Assembly (NCBI GenBank): GCA_039805565.1
Contig: JBDLTZ010000264.1
Coordinates: 1-36,989, forward strand
DNA length: 36,989 bases
Direction of reading: 5' to 3'
From: CALJIC01 sp039805565
Lineage (GTDB): Bacteria; Chloroflexota; Chloroflexia; Chloroflexales; Roseiflexaceae
Both the position numbers and the translations under genes were made by a program. The notes under the pieces are model-generated. The model did not search any database, was not told where the DNA came from, and saw nothing but the letters and a program-made list of their open reading frames with translations. Of this stretch, positions 6,711-14,719 are shown piece by piece. The first letter of the stretch is position 1; every line of letters begins with the position of its first letter.

Positions 6711-9166
6711 CCACGCCAGAGCACAAGCGAGAACCGATGCTCTCCAGCTCCTCCTCCTCGTGGCGGCTCACCGCGCTCCTCTACCGGCGCGCCGCAGGTG
6801 ACCCTGAGGCTCCTGCGGCACGGCGGCTCGCCCGCTGGCGCGACCACTGGGAGGGTATCCACGGTACGCCCGGCCGCAAGCGCCTGGTGAATACCCGCCG
6901 CCTGGCCGAGGAGTACGGCCTCGGCGATACGCCCCTCGACCTCCTCGCGCTGCTCTACGCGATCGAAGCCCGCTTCGTCCTGCACGCGCGGGCCATCGCC
7001 TACGCCGCGCTGGCGCGTGCCCGGGGCCCGGTCACGGTGTGGGATATGGCATCGCAGGATGATGAGGGCACGCGCCTCGCGGCCGCGCACGTCTTCGCCG
7101 CGGCTCCCTTCGCGGAGCTTGGGGCCGCGGGCTACGGTGGGGCCGAGCTGTTCGACTTCGCGCAGGAGCCGCTCTCGGCCGAGGAGGCCGCGCTGGTGCG
7201 GGCCGGGCTGCTGGCCGCGCGCGACGCCCCCGCCGAGGCGGACGCGCTCCGGGGGGCCTACCACCGTCTGCTGCCGAAGCAGGTACGCCATGGCCTCGGC
7301 GCCTACTACACCCCCCCCTGGCTGGCGGAGTACATCGTCGAGGCCCTCTGGGCGCAGCTGCCGCCCGGCTGCCTTCCACGGGCGCTCGACCCAACCTGCG
7401 GCTCGGGCGCGTTCCTGGTGGCGGCAATGCGGCGCCTGGCGCAGGGCGCGCGGGCTCAGGGCGTAACAGGACCGAGCCTCCTGCGGCTCGCCACGCGCGG
7501 GGTTGCCGGGCTCGACATCAACCCTGTTGCCGTGCAGGTCGCCCGGGCAAACCTGCTGCTCGAGACACTGGCCCTCGTCGCCCACGAGCGGGTGGGGCCA
7601 GCGGAGCCGCTGGAGCTGCCCGTCTTCCTGTGCGACGCACTCGACCTGCGGCGAGAGCGCGGGCCGGGCGGGCTACCGCTGGACGACGCCTCGGGGGCGC
7701 TGCCCGTGACGTTCGAGCTGGTGGCCGGCAACCCGCCATGGGTCAACTGGGAGTACCTGCCGCCCGCCGAGCGCGAGCGCACGCGCCTCCTGTGGCCCCA
7801 GCTAGGGCTGGCAGAGGTTCGAGGGAAGGAGAAAGCCTTCAGCAAAGAGGATGTCTCTGCCCTGTTCGCCGCCACCGCCTGCGCCCGCCACCTGGGTGAG
7901 GGCGGCCTGCTCGGCTTCGTGCTGCCACAGAGCCTGCTCAAGTCGTCGATCAACGGCCGCGGCTTCCGGCGATTCCGGCTCGGCGCCGACGGCCCGCCGC
8001 TGCGCGTCGTTCAGGTGGATGATCTGGTGGCCGTGCGGCCGTTCGAGGGGGTGGCCGGGAGGCCAGCGGTGGTGCTGCTGCGGAGGGGAGAGCCGACGAT
8101 CTACCCGGCGCCCTACCGCCGCTGGACGCTCGCAGGTGAGCGGCGCTCGGTGCCCGAGTCCTGGCCGTGGGAGCGTGTTCGCGCCGAGGTGACAGTCACG
8201 GAGGGTGAGGCCTGGCCGGTGACGCCGGAGGACCCGGCCGCGCACTGGGCCGATGGGCCAGCACGTACTGCGGACGTGGTGCGCCGGCTGAGCGGCGCCT
8301 GTCCCTACCGCGCGCGGGCCGGCATGTTCACTGGCGGCGCGAACGGCGTGTTTTATGTCGAGCTTATCGAGGAGCTTGGAGACGGCACCCTGCGCGTACG
8401 CAACCTGGCCGAAGAGGCGCGCCGGGGCGTGCCGGCCGTCGAGGCCGTGATCGAGCGCGAGCACGTCTACCCACTGCTGCGCGGGCGCGAGGTGGACACA
8501 TGGGCCGGCGCGGGGGCGCGGCTGGTGATCTGCCCGCACACAGCCGAGAGCCGCATGGCGGCGGTGCCGCCGGAGGATCTGCGGGCGCGGGCGCCGCTCA
8601 CCCACGCCTACCTCGCGCAGTTCCGCACCGCGCTGCAGGAGCGGCGCGGCTTCGTCGGCTGGGAGGAGCGCTTCCGCGAGGAGGCCTTCTACGCCTGCCA
8701 GCGCATCGGCGCCTACACCTTCGCGCCCTACAAGGTGGTGTGGCGCTATATCGCCCCGGCCTTCCGCTGCGCCGTGGTAGGGCCGGGGGCGGTGGGGAGG
8801 ACGAGCGGGCGCCCGGTGGTCCCCCACGAGAAGCTGATGCTGATCGCGTTCGAGGAGGCCGACGAGGCGTACTTTGTCTGCGGGGTGCTGAGCTCGGCCC
8901 CTGTGCGGCTCTTCGTCCAGAGCCGCATGGTGGAGACCCAGATCGCGCCGCACGTCATCGAGCGGCTGGCGCTGCCGCGCTACGACGCCTCAGACGCGGC
9001 CCACGGGGAGATCGCGCGGCTGTGCCGCGAGGGGCACCGGGCGCGCGCCGCGGGCGATGAGCCCGCAGCGCGAGCAGCGCAGCGGGCGATCGAGCGGCTG
9101 CTGCCGGGGGTGCTGCCGCTCACAGCCGACGACGTCGAATGGGCGGCTTCCGCGATCATCTCGTAA
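6692..9166 (+). CDS. N6-adenine DNA methyltransferase (Eco57I-like), solitary
   Basis: 824 residues. N6-adenine methylase motifs occur in gamma-class order: GAYYTPPWLAEYIV (about 203-216, motif X), LDPTCGSGAFLVA (232-244, SAM loop), GLDINP (acidic motif) and the catalytic NPPW at 347-350. The C-terminal ~350 residues look like a target-recognition region, with YPLLRGREVDTW and SRMVETQIAPHV, as in Eco57I/type IIG-like enzymes. The N-terminal 195 residues have no PD-(D/E)xK signature that I can see, and no nuclease or specificity gene is adjacent. It may be a regulatory methylase, a decayed type IIG enzyme, or the methylase of a dispersed defence system. GTG 6692 is supported by GAGGAG at 6681-6686; ATG 6737 is an alternative. 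Confidence 0.88.
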   Translation: MSGRDVATPEHKREPMLSSSSSSWRLTALLYRRAAGDPEAPAARRLARWRDHWEGIHGTPGRKRLVNTRRLAEEYGLGDTPLDLLALLYAIEARFVLHARAIAYAALARARGPVTVWDMASQDDEGTRLAAAHVFAAAPFAELGAAGYGGAELFDFAQEPLSAEEAALVRAGLLAARDAPAEADALRGAYHRLLPKQVRHGLGAYYTPPWLAEYIVEALWAQLPPGCLPRALDPTCGSGAFLVAAMRRLAQGARAQGVTGPSLLRLATRGVAGLDINPVAVQVARANLLLETLALVAHERVGPAEPLELPVFLCDALDLRRERGPGGLPLDDASGALPVTFELVAGNPPWVNWEYLPPAERERTRLLWPQLGLAEVRGKEKAFSKEDVSALFAATACARHLGEGGLLGFVLPQSLLKSSINGRGFRRFRLGADGPPLRVVQVDDLVAVRPFEGVAGRPAVVLLRRGEPTIYPAPYRRWTLAGERRSVPESWPWERVRAEVTVTEGEAWPVTPEDPAAHWADGPARTADVVRRLSGACPYRARAGMFTGGANGVFYVELIEELGDGTLRVRNLAEEARRGVPAVEAVIEREHVYPLLRGREVDTWAGAGARLVICPHTAESRMAAVPPEDLRARAPLTHAYLAQFRTALQERRGFVGWEERFREEAFYACQRIGAYTFAPYKVVWRYIAPAFRCAVVGPGAVGRTSGRPVVPHEKLMLIAFEEADEAYFVCGVLSSAPVRLFVQSRMVETQIAPHVIERLALPRYDASDAAHGEIARLCREGHRARAAGDEPAARAAQRAIERLLPGVLPLTADDVEWAASAIIS

Positions 9167-9186
9167 TCATTCGGGCGGCGACCGGC

Positions 9187-9195
9187 TGCTATACT
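9187..9195 (+). promoter_or_regulatory. Extended -10 promoter TGCTATACT giving a leaderless mRNA
   Basis: TGC then TATACT at 9190-9195. Placing the hexamer at -12 to -7 puts +1 exactly on the A of the expansin ATG at 9202. The promoter starts 20 bp after the methylase stop, so the expansin gene has its own transcript. Confidence 0.65.
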
Positions 9196-9201
9196 CGGGC
9201 C

Positions 9202-9999
9202 ATGAACACCCGCATCATCCTTCCACTCCTCGCGGTGCTGACGCTCCTGACAGCACCCGCGCCAACGACGCGCGCCGAGGAGCCCAGCCAGCCGGCCGAG
9301 ACGACGGACTACCGCTTCTTGGCCTACATGCCCGCCATCCAGGGCAGCAACCCCGCCACAGCGACAGGCGTGCCAGGGCTGCCCTTCGACCCGAAGGCCG
9401 CCCACAGCGGCGAGGGCACCTACTACGACGCCGACGGCGGGGGGAACTGCATGTTCGACCCCTCGCCGGGCGACCTGATGGTGGCTGCGCTCAACACCTT
9501 CGACTACCAGGGCTCGATTATGTGCGGCGCCACGATCGAGGTCACTGGCCCTGAGGGCTCGGTGGTCGTGCGGGTGGTAGACCGCTGCCCCGAGTGCGCG
9601 GCCGGCGACGTGGACATGAGCCCGCAGGCCTTCGCGCAGATCGCGCCGCTGGTGCGCGGGCGCGTGCCGATCACCTGGCGCCTGCTGAGCCCTGTCACCG
9701 CCGGCCCGATCAGCTACAAGTTCAAAGAGGGCAGCAACCAGTGGTGGACCGCGGTGCAGATCCGCAACCACCGCAACCCGATCTACAGCATCGAGTACCG
9801 GGCGGCAGACGGCAGCTACCAGCGCATGACGCGCGAGAGCTACAACTACTTCATCGCCACAAACCTCGGGCCGGGCGCGGCCGCCCTGCGCGTCACCGAC
9901 ATCTACGGCAACGTCCTGAGCGACGCGGGCCTGGCCTGGTCTGCGGGCGGGGTGCTGCCCGGCGCGGCGCAGTTCCCGGCGGCAAACCTCACGCCTTGA
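9202..9999 (+). CDS. Secreted bacterial expansin (double-psi beta-barrel plus CBM63-like domain)
   Basis: 265 residues with a signal peptide (about 1-25, cleaved near TRAEE). The two domains align segment by segment with Bacillus subtilis EXLX1 (from memory). The barrel domain has the GEGTYY motif (Thr73), VVDRCPE (Asp127) and GDVDMSPQAF. The cellulose-binding domain has SYKFKEGSNQWWTAVQIRNH (aromatics W181, W182), SYNYFIATNLG (Y214) and ends at AAQFPA. The wall-loosening Asp and the three flat aromatic residues are all present, so non-hydrolytic binding and loosening of cellulose-type walls is likely. Four cysteines (83, 109, 129, 132) absent from EXLX1 may form disulfides. The stop overlaps the convergent msrA stop by 11 bp. 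Confidence 0.9.
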   Translation: MNTRIILPLLAVLTLLTAPAPTTRAEEPSQPAETTDYRFLAYMPAIQGSNPATATGVPGLPFDPKAAHSGEGTYYDADGGGNCMFDPSPGDLMVAALNTFDYQGSIMCGATIEVTGPEGSVVVRVVDRCPECAAGDVDMSPQAFAQIAPLVRGRVPITWRLLSPVTAGPISYKFKEGSNQWWTAVQIRNHRNPIYSIEYRAADGSYQRMTRESYNYFIATNLGPGAAALRVTDIYGNVLSDAGLAWSAGGVLPGAAQFPAANLTP

Positions 10000-10540
10000 G
10001 CCGGTCGAGGAAGGTCTTGCGCGCCTTGGCGACCTTCGGCGCAACCACAGCCTGGCAGTACGGCTGGCGCGGGTTGTTGACGAAGTAGTTCTGGTGGTAG
10101 TCCTCAGCTCGGTAGAACACGCTGAGCGGCCGGACCTCGGTGACGATCGGGTCCGGCCAGAGGCGGGCCGCGCTGAGCTGCTGGATCGCCCGCTCAGCGG
10201 CCGCCTGCTGCTCGGGCGAGTGGTACAGGACGATCGAACGGTACTGCGTCCCGATGTCGTGCCCCTGGCGGTTCGGCGTGGTCGGGTCGTGGATGGTGAA
10301 GAACACGTCGAGCAGGTCCGCGTAGCTGATCACGCGCGGCTCGAACGAGACCTGCACCACCTCGGCGTGGCCGGTGGTGCCGGCGCACACCTCCTTGTAG
10401 CTCGGGTTCGGCACCTGCCCGCCCGCGTAGCCGGACTCGACCTTCTCTACGCCGCGGAGCTGGTCGTACACCGCCTCGAGGCACCAGAAGCACCCCCCAC
10501 CAAGCGTCGCTACCTCGAGCCCGCGCTGCTCGTCTGACAT
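9989..10540 (-). CDS. msrA: Peptide methionine sulfoxide reductase MsrA
   Basis: 183 residues, full length for the family. The active-site motif GGCFWC places the catalytic Cys at 17. Family blocks follow: ESGYAGGQVPNPSYKEV, GHAEVVQVSF, FFTIHDPTTPNRQGHDIGTQYRS and FYRAEDYHQNYF. It reduces methionine-S-sulfoxide in oxidised proteins. The start ATG 10540 has AAAGGA about 6 nt upstream. No resolving C-terminal Cys of the classic three-Cys enzymes is in the usual tail; a Cys in QPYCQAVV is the candidate resolving residue. The gene is convergent with the expansin and overlaps its last codons. Confidence 0.97.
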   Translation of the reverse strand: MSDEQRGLEVATLGGGCFWCLEAVYDQLRGVEKVESGYAGGQVPNPSYKEVCAGTTGHAEVVQVSFEPRVISYADLLDVFFTIHDPTTPNRQGHDIGTQYRSIVLYHSPEQQAAAERAIQQLSAARLWPDPIVTEVRPLSVFYRAEDYHQNYFVNNPRQPYCQAVVAPKVAKARKTFLDRLKA

Positions 10541-10558
10541 GGGTTTTCCTTTTCTGTG

Positions 10559-10621
10559 GCGCCGCTGCGCGGCGCGTCACCTACGGATGTGAGAGGTTTC
10601 TCCTCGGGGGCTGCGCCCCCG
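10559..10621 (+). repeat. Two adjacent TGC-loop palindromes (REP-like)
   Basis: Two perfect hairpins lie between msrA and the HAD gene. The first has 7-bp arms GCGCCGC and GCGGCGC (10559-10575); the second has arms CGGGGGC and GCCCCCG (10605-10621). Both have the loop TGC. The second, with its left flank GAGAGGT from 10591, is repeated in inverted orientation at 35842-35870, so it behaves like a dispersed REP element rather than a simple terminator. Confidence 0.6.
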
Positions 10622-10702
10622 ATCCCCGCCTGCCGCACAGCCGCACGATATCACATGCTATACGTGGCCGGGGCAAGGGCGGGATGCGCGGCGCCAGGTG
10701 TC

Positions 10703-10711
10703 TGGTATCAT
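10703..10711 (+). promoter_or_regulatory. Extended -10 promoter for the HAD gene
   Basis: TGG then TATCAT at 10706-10711, one mismatch to consensus. Predicted start near 10718 gives an 83-nt leader before the ATG at 10801, which has its own ribosome site (AGGAAG). Confidence 0.5.
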
Positions 10712-10800
10712 ACCTCCCAGAGCGAGCCTCGGCACTACCCCTGAGCACCACAGGCCCAGCCCGCTCGACAGAACCGATCGCTAACGCAGGAAGTGTACCC

Positions 10801-11499
10801 ATGATTGATATTGTTGCGTTCGACGCCGACGACACCCTTTGGCATAACGAGACTCTGTTCCAGCTGACCCAGGACCGCTTCCGCGACCTGCTGGAGCCCT
10901 ACCTCGACACGCCCTGGACCGGAAAGGAGCTGTATGAGACCGAGCTCCGCAACCTGCGCCACTTCGGCTACGGCATCAAGGGATTCACCCTCTCCATGAT
11001 CGAGACGGCGATCGAGCTGACGGGCGGGCGCGTCAGCGCCCGCGAGGTGCAGACGATTATCGATATGGGGCGGCAGATGCTGAGCTCGCCGATCGAGCTG
11101 ATCGACGGCGTCGAGGAGGTGGTGCCGGCGCTGGCCCGCGACCACACGCTCATGCTGATCACGAAGGGGGACCTGTTTGAGCAGGAGTCGAAGATCGCGC
11201 GCTCGGGCGTGGCAGGCCACTTCGCCCACGTCGAGGTGGTGAGCGACAAGACGGCCGACTCGTACCGGGCGCTGCTTGCAGCCCGGGGGGTGGAGCCGAG
11301 CCGCTTCCTGATGGTGGGTAACTCGATGCGCTCGGACATCCTGCCGGTGCTCGAGCTCGGGGGCCACGCGGCCTACATCCCCTACCACGTTACCTGGGCG
11401 CACGAGGTGGTGCCGGACGAGGCGCTCCAGGGCAGCGACTTCCACCGGCTGGAGCACCTGCGCGAGCTGCCGGCCCTGCTCGAGCGGCTTCGGGGCTAA
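10801..11499 (+). CDS. HAD-superfamily hydrolase (probable phosphatase)
   Basis: 232 residues. The N-terminal motif I is VAFDADDTLWHNE, with nucleophile D8 and acid/base D10. Motif II is the Thr in MLITKGD, and motif IV is GNSMRSDILP. The helical cap of about 80 residues (residues 18-100) is class C1-like. The substrate cannot be told from sequence; homologues of this type (with FDADDTLWHNE) are usually annotated simply as HAD hydrolase. The start at ATG 10801 is supported by AGGAAG 8-10 nt upstream and by motif I falling at the N-terminus; the longer open frame back to 10684 runs through the promoter. Confidence 0.9.
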   Translation: MIDIVAFDADDTLWHNETLFQLTQDRFRDLLEPYLDTPWTGKELYETELRNLRHFGYGIKGFTLSMIETAIELTGGRVSAREVQTIIDMGRQMLSSPIELIDGVEEVVPALARDHTLMLITKGDLFEQESKIARSGVAGHFAHVEVVSDKTADSYRALLAARGVEPSRFLMVGNSMRSDILPVLELGGHAAYIPYHVTWAHEVVPDEALQGSDFHRLEHLRELPALLERLRG

Positions 11500-11562
11500 G
11501 CGCCCCCCACTGACTATACGGAGCGTGCCCTCCACCGCAAGCACTCCGAGGTACAGTAGACA

Positions 11563-11590
11563 GACACTCGGCACTCAGCTCTCAATACTC
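11563..11590. repeat. Heptad tandem repeat, 4 units (core ACTC)
   Basis: Units GACACTC, GGCACTC, AGCTCTC and AATACTC follow each other without gaps. The 7-bp period and core match the repeats at 14955, 24482 and 32067 (read as GAGT on the other strand). It is flanked by a 6-bp inverted pair, GTAGAC (11556) and GTCTAC (11593). Confidence 0.6.
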
Positions 11591-11758
11591 ACGTCTACCT
11601 CTTCAGCAGCATCTCTCGCTCTATGGCCGGCGCAGGGCCGGCAACTGCACATCACACAAGGCTGCTCTCTATAAGTTACACGGATCGCATGGCGATGCGC
11701 CCGGCAGAGCTATCGTACCCGGCTGAAGGCGAGCTGAGATCAGCCTGTGAGCGGAGCA

Positions 11759-11794
11759 AAGGCCCCTCTCTCGCTCAGGCGGGAGAGGGGCCTT
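11759..11794 (-). terminator. Strong hairpin downstream of the TadE-like gene
   Basis: Perfect 12-bp arms, AAGGCCCCTCTC and GAGAGGGGCCTT, with a 12-nt loop. It lies 44 bp past the stop of the TadE-like gene. Read on the minus strand the stem ends in CCTTT, a short T run, so it is probably a factor-independent or pause terminator for that gene; it could also act on the convergent HAD transcript. Confidence 0.6.
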
Positions 11795-11837
11795 GGGGAG
11801 CGGTTCGAGCAGAGGGCTGCGCCTTCAGTGTTCCTCT

Positions 11838-13823
11838 CTACGTGCCGCTGCGGGTCGGCCGCGGCGTGATGGTCGGCGTGTTCGTGATGGTCGGCGTCGG
11901 CGTGTTTGTCGGCGTCGGCGTGTTCGTCGGCGTGTTCGTGATGGTCGGCGTCGGCGTGTTCGTGACGGGCACCGGCGTCGGCATGTCGTCCTCGACCTTG
12001 AAGTTGTCGGTCTTGGCGTTACACGACTGCGACAGCGGGTTATCGAGCGGGTAGGCCGAGACGCCGGCCTTAAAGACGCCCGGGTAGTAGTCCGACGGGA
12101 TGCCGCTGAACGGGCCGAGCGGCCTGGGGGTGATCTGCCCACCGGGGTGGTAGAACGTACCCTGGCTGACGATCACACCCTTCGGCGGGTTGACCGTCTC
12201 GACCCACCAGTAGAAGGTGCCGGTCTCCAGGTTACCCGAGAGGTGCGGCGAGTCGACGCAGCCGAACGGGCAGTCGTAGTGCATCAGGTTGACCGCGTCA
12301 GTGTAGCCGTTGGCGTTCGAGGTCTTGAGACCGCCCGAGATGCTACAGACCGGCGTCGGCGTATGCGTGAATGTTGGCGACGGGGTCGGCGACGCGGTGA
12401 GCGTGAGCGTGGGCGTGCTGGTGGTCGAGGGTGTGGGCGTGACAGTGGCGGTGGCCACGGCGCTGCCCGGGAAGAGCTGGCTCTGCGGGATGACCTCCTC
12501 GCCCTGGAGGTTGCTCCTCCAGCGGAGCTGCAGCCTCGAGCCGCCGGTGCCCTGGTAGTACTCGACGCGGATGGTGTACTTCTGGCAGCGGGTCAGGCTG
12601 ACACTGCTGCTGGTGCGCGCGGTGGTGCCGTTCTGGTTGAGCCAGCTATCCAGTTTCGGCTGGCCGCCCGTGCTGACGTACACCCGCACGCCGTCGTCGC
12701 TGTAGGTGATGAAGGTGTAGTCGCCGCTGTAGAGCGGCATCACCTCGCCAACCCACTCAGCCGACCAGTTCGTTCCGGGGGCGCCGCTGGCAGGCGAGCT
12801 ACCGCCCCAGCTGAAGTCGATCCTTGGGTCCACCTGATTGCGTACCGGCGCGCCCGAGAGGCTCGTGCCGATGTAGTAGCGGCCCATCAGGCCGGTGCCG
12901 GCCGCCCCGGTGCAGGGCACCGCCGTGGGGCTGGGTGTCAGGGTCTGGGTCGGCGTATTCGTGATCGTCGGCGTGCTGGTGGCCGTGCTCGTCGGCGTGT
13001 TCGTCGGCGTGTTCGTCGGCGTGTTCGTGGCGGCCTGCGTCGGTGTGCTCGTCTGGGTGCTCGTCGGGGTGTGCGTCGGCGTGCGTGTCGGGGTGTTGGA
13101 CGGGGTCGGCGTGTGCGACGGCGTCGGGGTGTTCGTGGGAGTATTCGTCGCTACCACCGGGGTGACCGTCGGCGCGCCCACCTGCACGAAGCCGGCGCGA
13201 ATCGGCATGAAGAAGGTCGAGTGCAGCGGCACCATCTTGCCGAACACGCCCGTGACCGGGAAGACGACGTTGTAGTCGCTCTTCACCACCACACGCACAT
13301 AGCAGGTGCGGCTCGGGTCGGTGAGGCTCGCACAGACCGTGCTCTTGTCGCTCGCGCTCGAGGTGTCGTCCGCCTTGCCGTCCGGGTCGTTGGTCGGGTC
13401 GCCGTCGCGGTTCACGTCCTCCACGGCCGACACGAGGATGTAGTCCTCGATCACCGGCCGGTTGGTGGCCGGGTTGATCTGCGGCGTGTCGAGGATGCCA
13501 TCGCCGTTGGCGTCGGTGACATCGGGCGTGCCATCGCTGTTGAGGTCCAGCATGTTGACGAAGTTGATGCCGCCGGTGTCGCCCGAGACAAAGCGCACGC
13601 GCTGGCGGATCCCGTCGGTATCGAGCTGGGCCACGTTGAGCGACTGCACGACGAGGAAGCGGCTGCCGTAGGAGGCGCCTTCCTGGGCCGCGTTGTGCAG
13701 GCCCTGCAGGTCGAGGAAGATCAGTCCGACGTCAATGGCGGCGAGCAGCAGGAAGAAGATCAGCACGATCGCGATTGCTGTCTCGACCAGCGCCTGAGCG
13801 GCCTGAGTGGTTCGTAGTCGCAT
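11838..13823 (-). CDS. TadE-like pseudopilin fused to a PA14 domain with Thr/Pro-rich linkers
   Basis: 661 residues. The N-terminus (TQAAQALVETAIAIVLIFFLLL) is a TadE/TadG-type signal-anchor: a short basic head, a Glu at 14 and a hydrophobic helix to about 37. Residues 93-113 carry Asp/Asn-rich calcium-loop-like motifs (DLNSDGTPD, DANGDGILD). A Thr/Pro repeat linker spans about 219-303, a PA14 domain about 307-453 (GLMGRYY, ITYSDDGVRVYV), a second linker about 456-491, then an unclassified region with several Cys, and a Thr/Pro tail (about 614-661) without sorting motif. PA14 domains bind glycans, so a surface adhesin role is likely. The ATG at 13823 has GAGAGG upstream; the ORF extends to 13907 but would put 28 extra residues before the anchor. 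No tad secretion genes are nearby. Confidence 0.85.
   Translation of the reverse strand: MRLRTTQAAQALVETAIAIVLIFFLLLAAIDVGLIFLDLQGLHNAAQEGASYGSRFLVVQSLNVAQLDTDGIRQRVRFVSGDTGGINFVNMLDLNSDGTPDVTDANGDGILDTPQINPATNRPVIEDYILVSAVEDVNRDGDPTNDPDGKADDTSSASDKSTVCASLTDPSRTCYVRVVVKSDYNVVFPVTGVFGKMVPLHSTFFMPIRAGFVQVGAPTVTPVVATNTPTNTPTPSHTPTPSNTPTRTPTHTPTSTQTSTPTQAATNTPTNTPTNTPTSTATSTPTITNTPTQTLTPSPTAVPCTGAAGTGLMGRYYIGTSLSGAPVRNQVDPRIDFSWGGSSPASGAPGTNWSAEWVGEVMPLYSGDYTFITYSDDGVRVYVSTGGQPKLDSWLNQNGTTARTSSSVSLTRCQKYTIRVEYYQGTGGSRLQLRWRSNLQGEEVIPQSQLFPGSAVATATVTPTPSTTSTPTLTLTASPTPSPTFTHTPTPVCSISGGLKTSNANGYTDAVNLMHYDCPFGCVDSPHLSGNLETGTFYWWVETVNPPKGVIVSQGTFYHPGGQITPRPLGPFSGIPSDYYPGVFKAGVSAYPLDNPLSQSCNAKTDNFKVEDDMPTPVPVTNTPTPTITNTPTNTPTPTNTPTPTITNTPTITPRPTRSGT
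12915..13169 (-). repeat. DNA repeat tract coding the first Thr/Pro linker
   Basis: A low-complexity tract rich in GTCGGCGTG-type units encodes TNTPT-like repeats over about 85 residues. Similar tracts are at 12351-12458 and 11841-11984 in the same gene. Unit lengths are multiples of three, so unit gain or loss would change linker length without a frameshift. Confidence 0.7.
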
Positions 13824-13898
13824 AGCGCAGCCTCTCAGTAACGATTCCGCGTGGCCGCCGCGCCAACGAAAAGAGTCGGCGACGGCACCGCTGGCTGT

Positions 13899-13904
13899 GT
13901 TATA
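13899..13904 (-). promoter_or_regulatory. -10 element for the TadE-like gene
   Basis: TATAAC on the minus strand, preceded directly by TG. Predicted start near 13892 with a 69-nt leader to the ATG at 13823. No -35 is evident. Confidence 0.4.
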
Positions 13905-13957
13905 CACCGATGGAGCGTGGATGTGCGTGCAGGGACGATCGAGGAAGTGTTGAGAAG

Positions 13958-14719
13958 TCAGGCGGGCGCGTGAGGCGCGCGGAGCATGTAGCCCGCGCCG
14001 CGTACGCCGACGATGTAGGCCGGGTCAAGCTTGTGGCGCAGGTTGTGGACGTGCGAGCGGATGAGGGTCTGCGCCTCATCGTCGCCCACGGTGAGGCCGT
14101 GGGTAGCCTGCACGATCGCCTCGTAGCCGACGACGCGGCCCTGGGCCTCGGCGAGGCAGCAGAGCAGCGCGTACTCGATCGGTGTGAGGCGCAGGGCCCG
14201 TCCCTCGAAGGTGACCTGGCGGCGAGGGCGATCGATCGCCAGCTCGCCTATCTGGAGCAGGGAGTCCTCCGCGTGAGGCGCGGGGGGCACGGGCACATCC
14301 ACCACGGCGATCTCACGCGCGAGGCGGCGCAGGACGCCGAGCCGGCGCTCCTCTTCGCGGCGCTGGAGCGCGCCGGAGACCCGGCTGAGGAGCTCGGCCA
14401 GCGCGCACGGCTTCTGCAGGTAGTCGTAGGCGCCCAGGCGCAGCGCGGCCACAGCGCTCTCCACTGAGCTGTAGCCGGTGAGCAGAATCACGGCCGGCGC
14501 GTCAGGTCGCTCGCGGGCCGCCTGGAGCACCTGGACGCCGTCCACGCGCCGCATGCGGATGTCCGATATGACCAGGTCGAAGGCGCTCTCGGCCAGCAGC
14601 GCCACGGCCGTCTCGCCGTCGGGCGCGTCGTCCACGCGGTACCCGGCGGTCGCCAGGCCGCTCACCAGCAGCCGGCGGGTGGTCGCGTCGTCCTCGACCA
14701 GCAGGATGCGCTCGTTCAT
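13958..14719 (-). CDS. OmpR/PhoB-family response regulator
   Basis: 253 residues. A receiver domain (about 3-120) has the acidic pair E9-D10-D11, phosphoacceptor in LVISDIRM (about D54), switch Thr in LLTGYS and Lys in YLQKPC. An unusual linker of about 35 residues precedes a winged-helix DNA-binding domain (about 155-250) with LTPIEYALLCCLAEAQGRVV and RSHVHNLRHKLDP, ending in GVRGAGYML. It is the cognate regulator of the kinase immediately upstream: its ATG overlaps that gene's stop (ATGA at 14719-14716), so the two are translationally coupled. Confidence 0.94.
   Translation of the reverse strand: MNERILLVEDDATTRRLLVSGLATAGYRVDDAPDGETAVALLAESAFDLVISDIRMRRVDGVQVLQAARERPDAPAVILLTGYSSVESAVAALRLGAYDYLQKPCALAELLSRVSGALQRREEERRLGVLRRLAREIAVVDVPVPPAPHAEDSLLQIGELAIDRPRRQVTFEGRALRLTPIEYALLCCLAEAQGRVVGYEAIVQATHGLTVGDDEAQTLIRSHVHNLRHKLDPAYIVGVRGAGYMLRAPHAPA

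Larger units (their letters stand above)
11500..11837. other. Gene-free interval with heptad repeat and terminator hairpin
   Basis: 338 bp between the HAD gene and the TadE-like gene (convergent). It contains four ACTC-type heptads (11563-11590) and a 12-bp-stem hairpin (11759-11794). Short open frames here, such as one from 11623, run into the antisense of the Thr-Pro repeats and look spurious. I see no RNA gene. Confidence 0.6.

Noticed and set aside
11623..12054. Small plus-strand gene after the HAD gene
   Set aside because: Its second half is antisense to the Thr/Pro tail of the TadE-like gene and the first half covers the terminator hairpin.
11793..13817. A 674-residue plus-strand frame opposite the TadE-like gene
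   Set aside because: Its Arg/Val-rich repeats are the reverse complement of the Thr/Pro linkers, and the minus strand has TadE and PA14 signatures.
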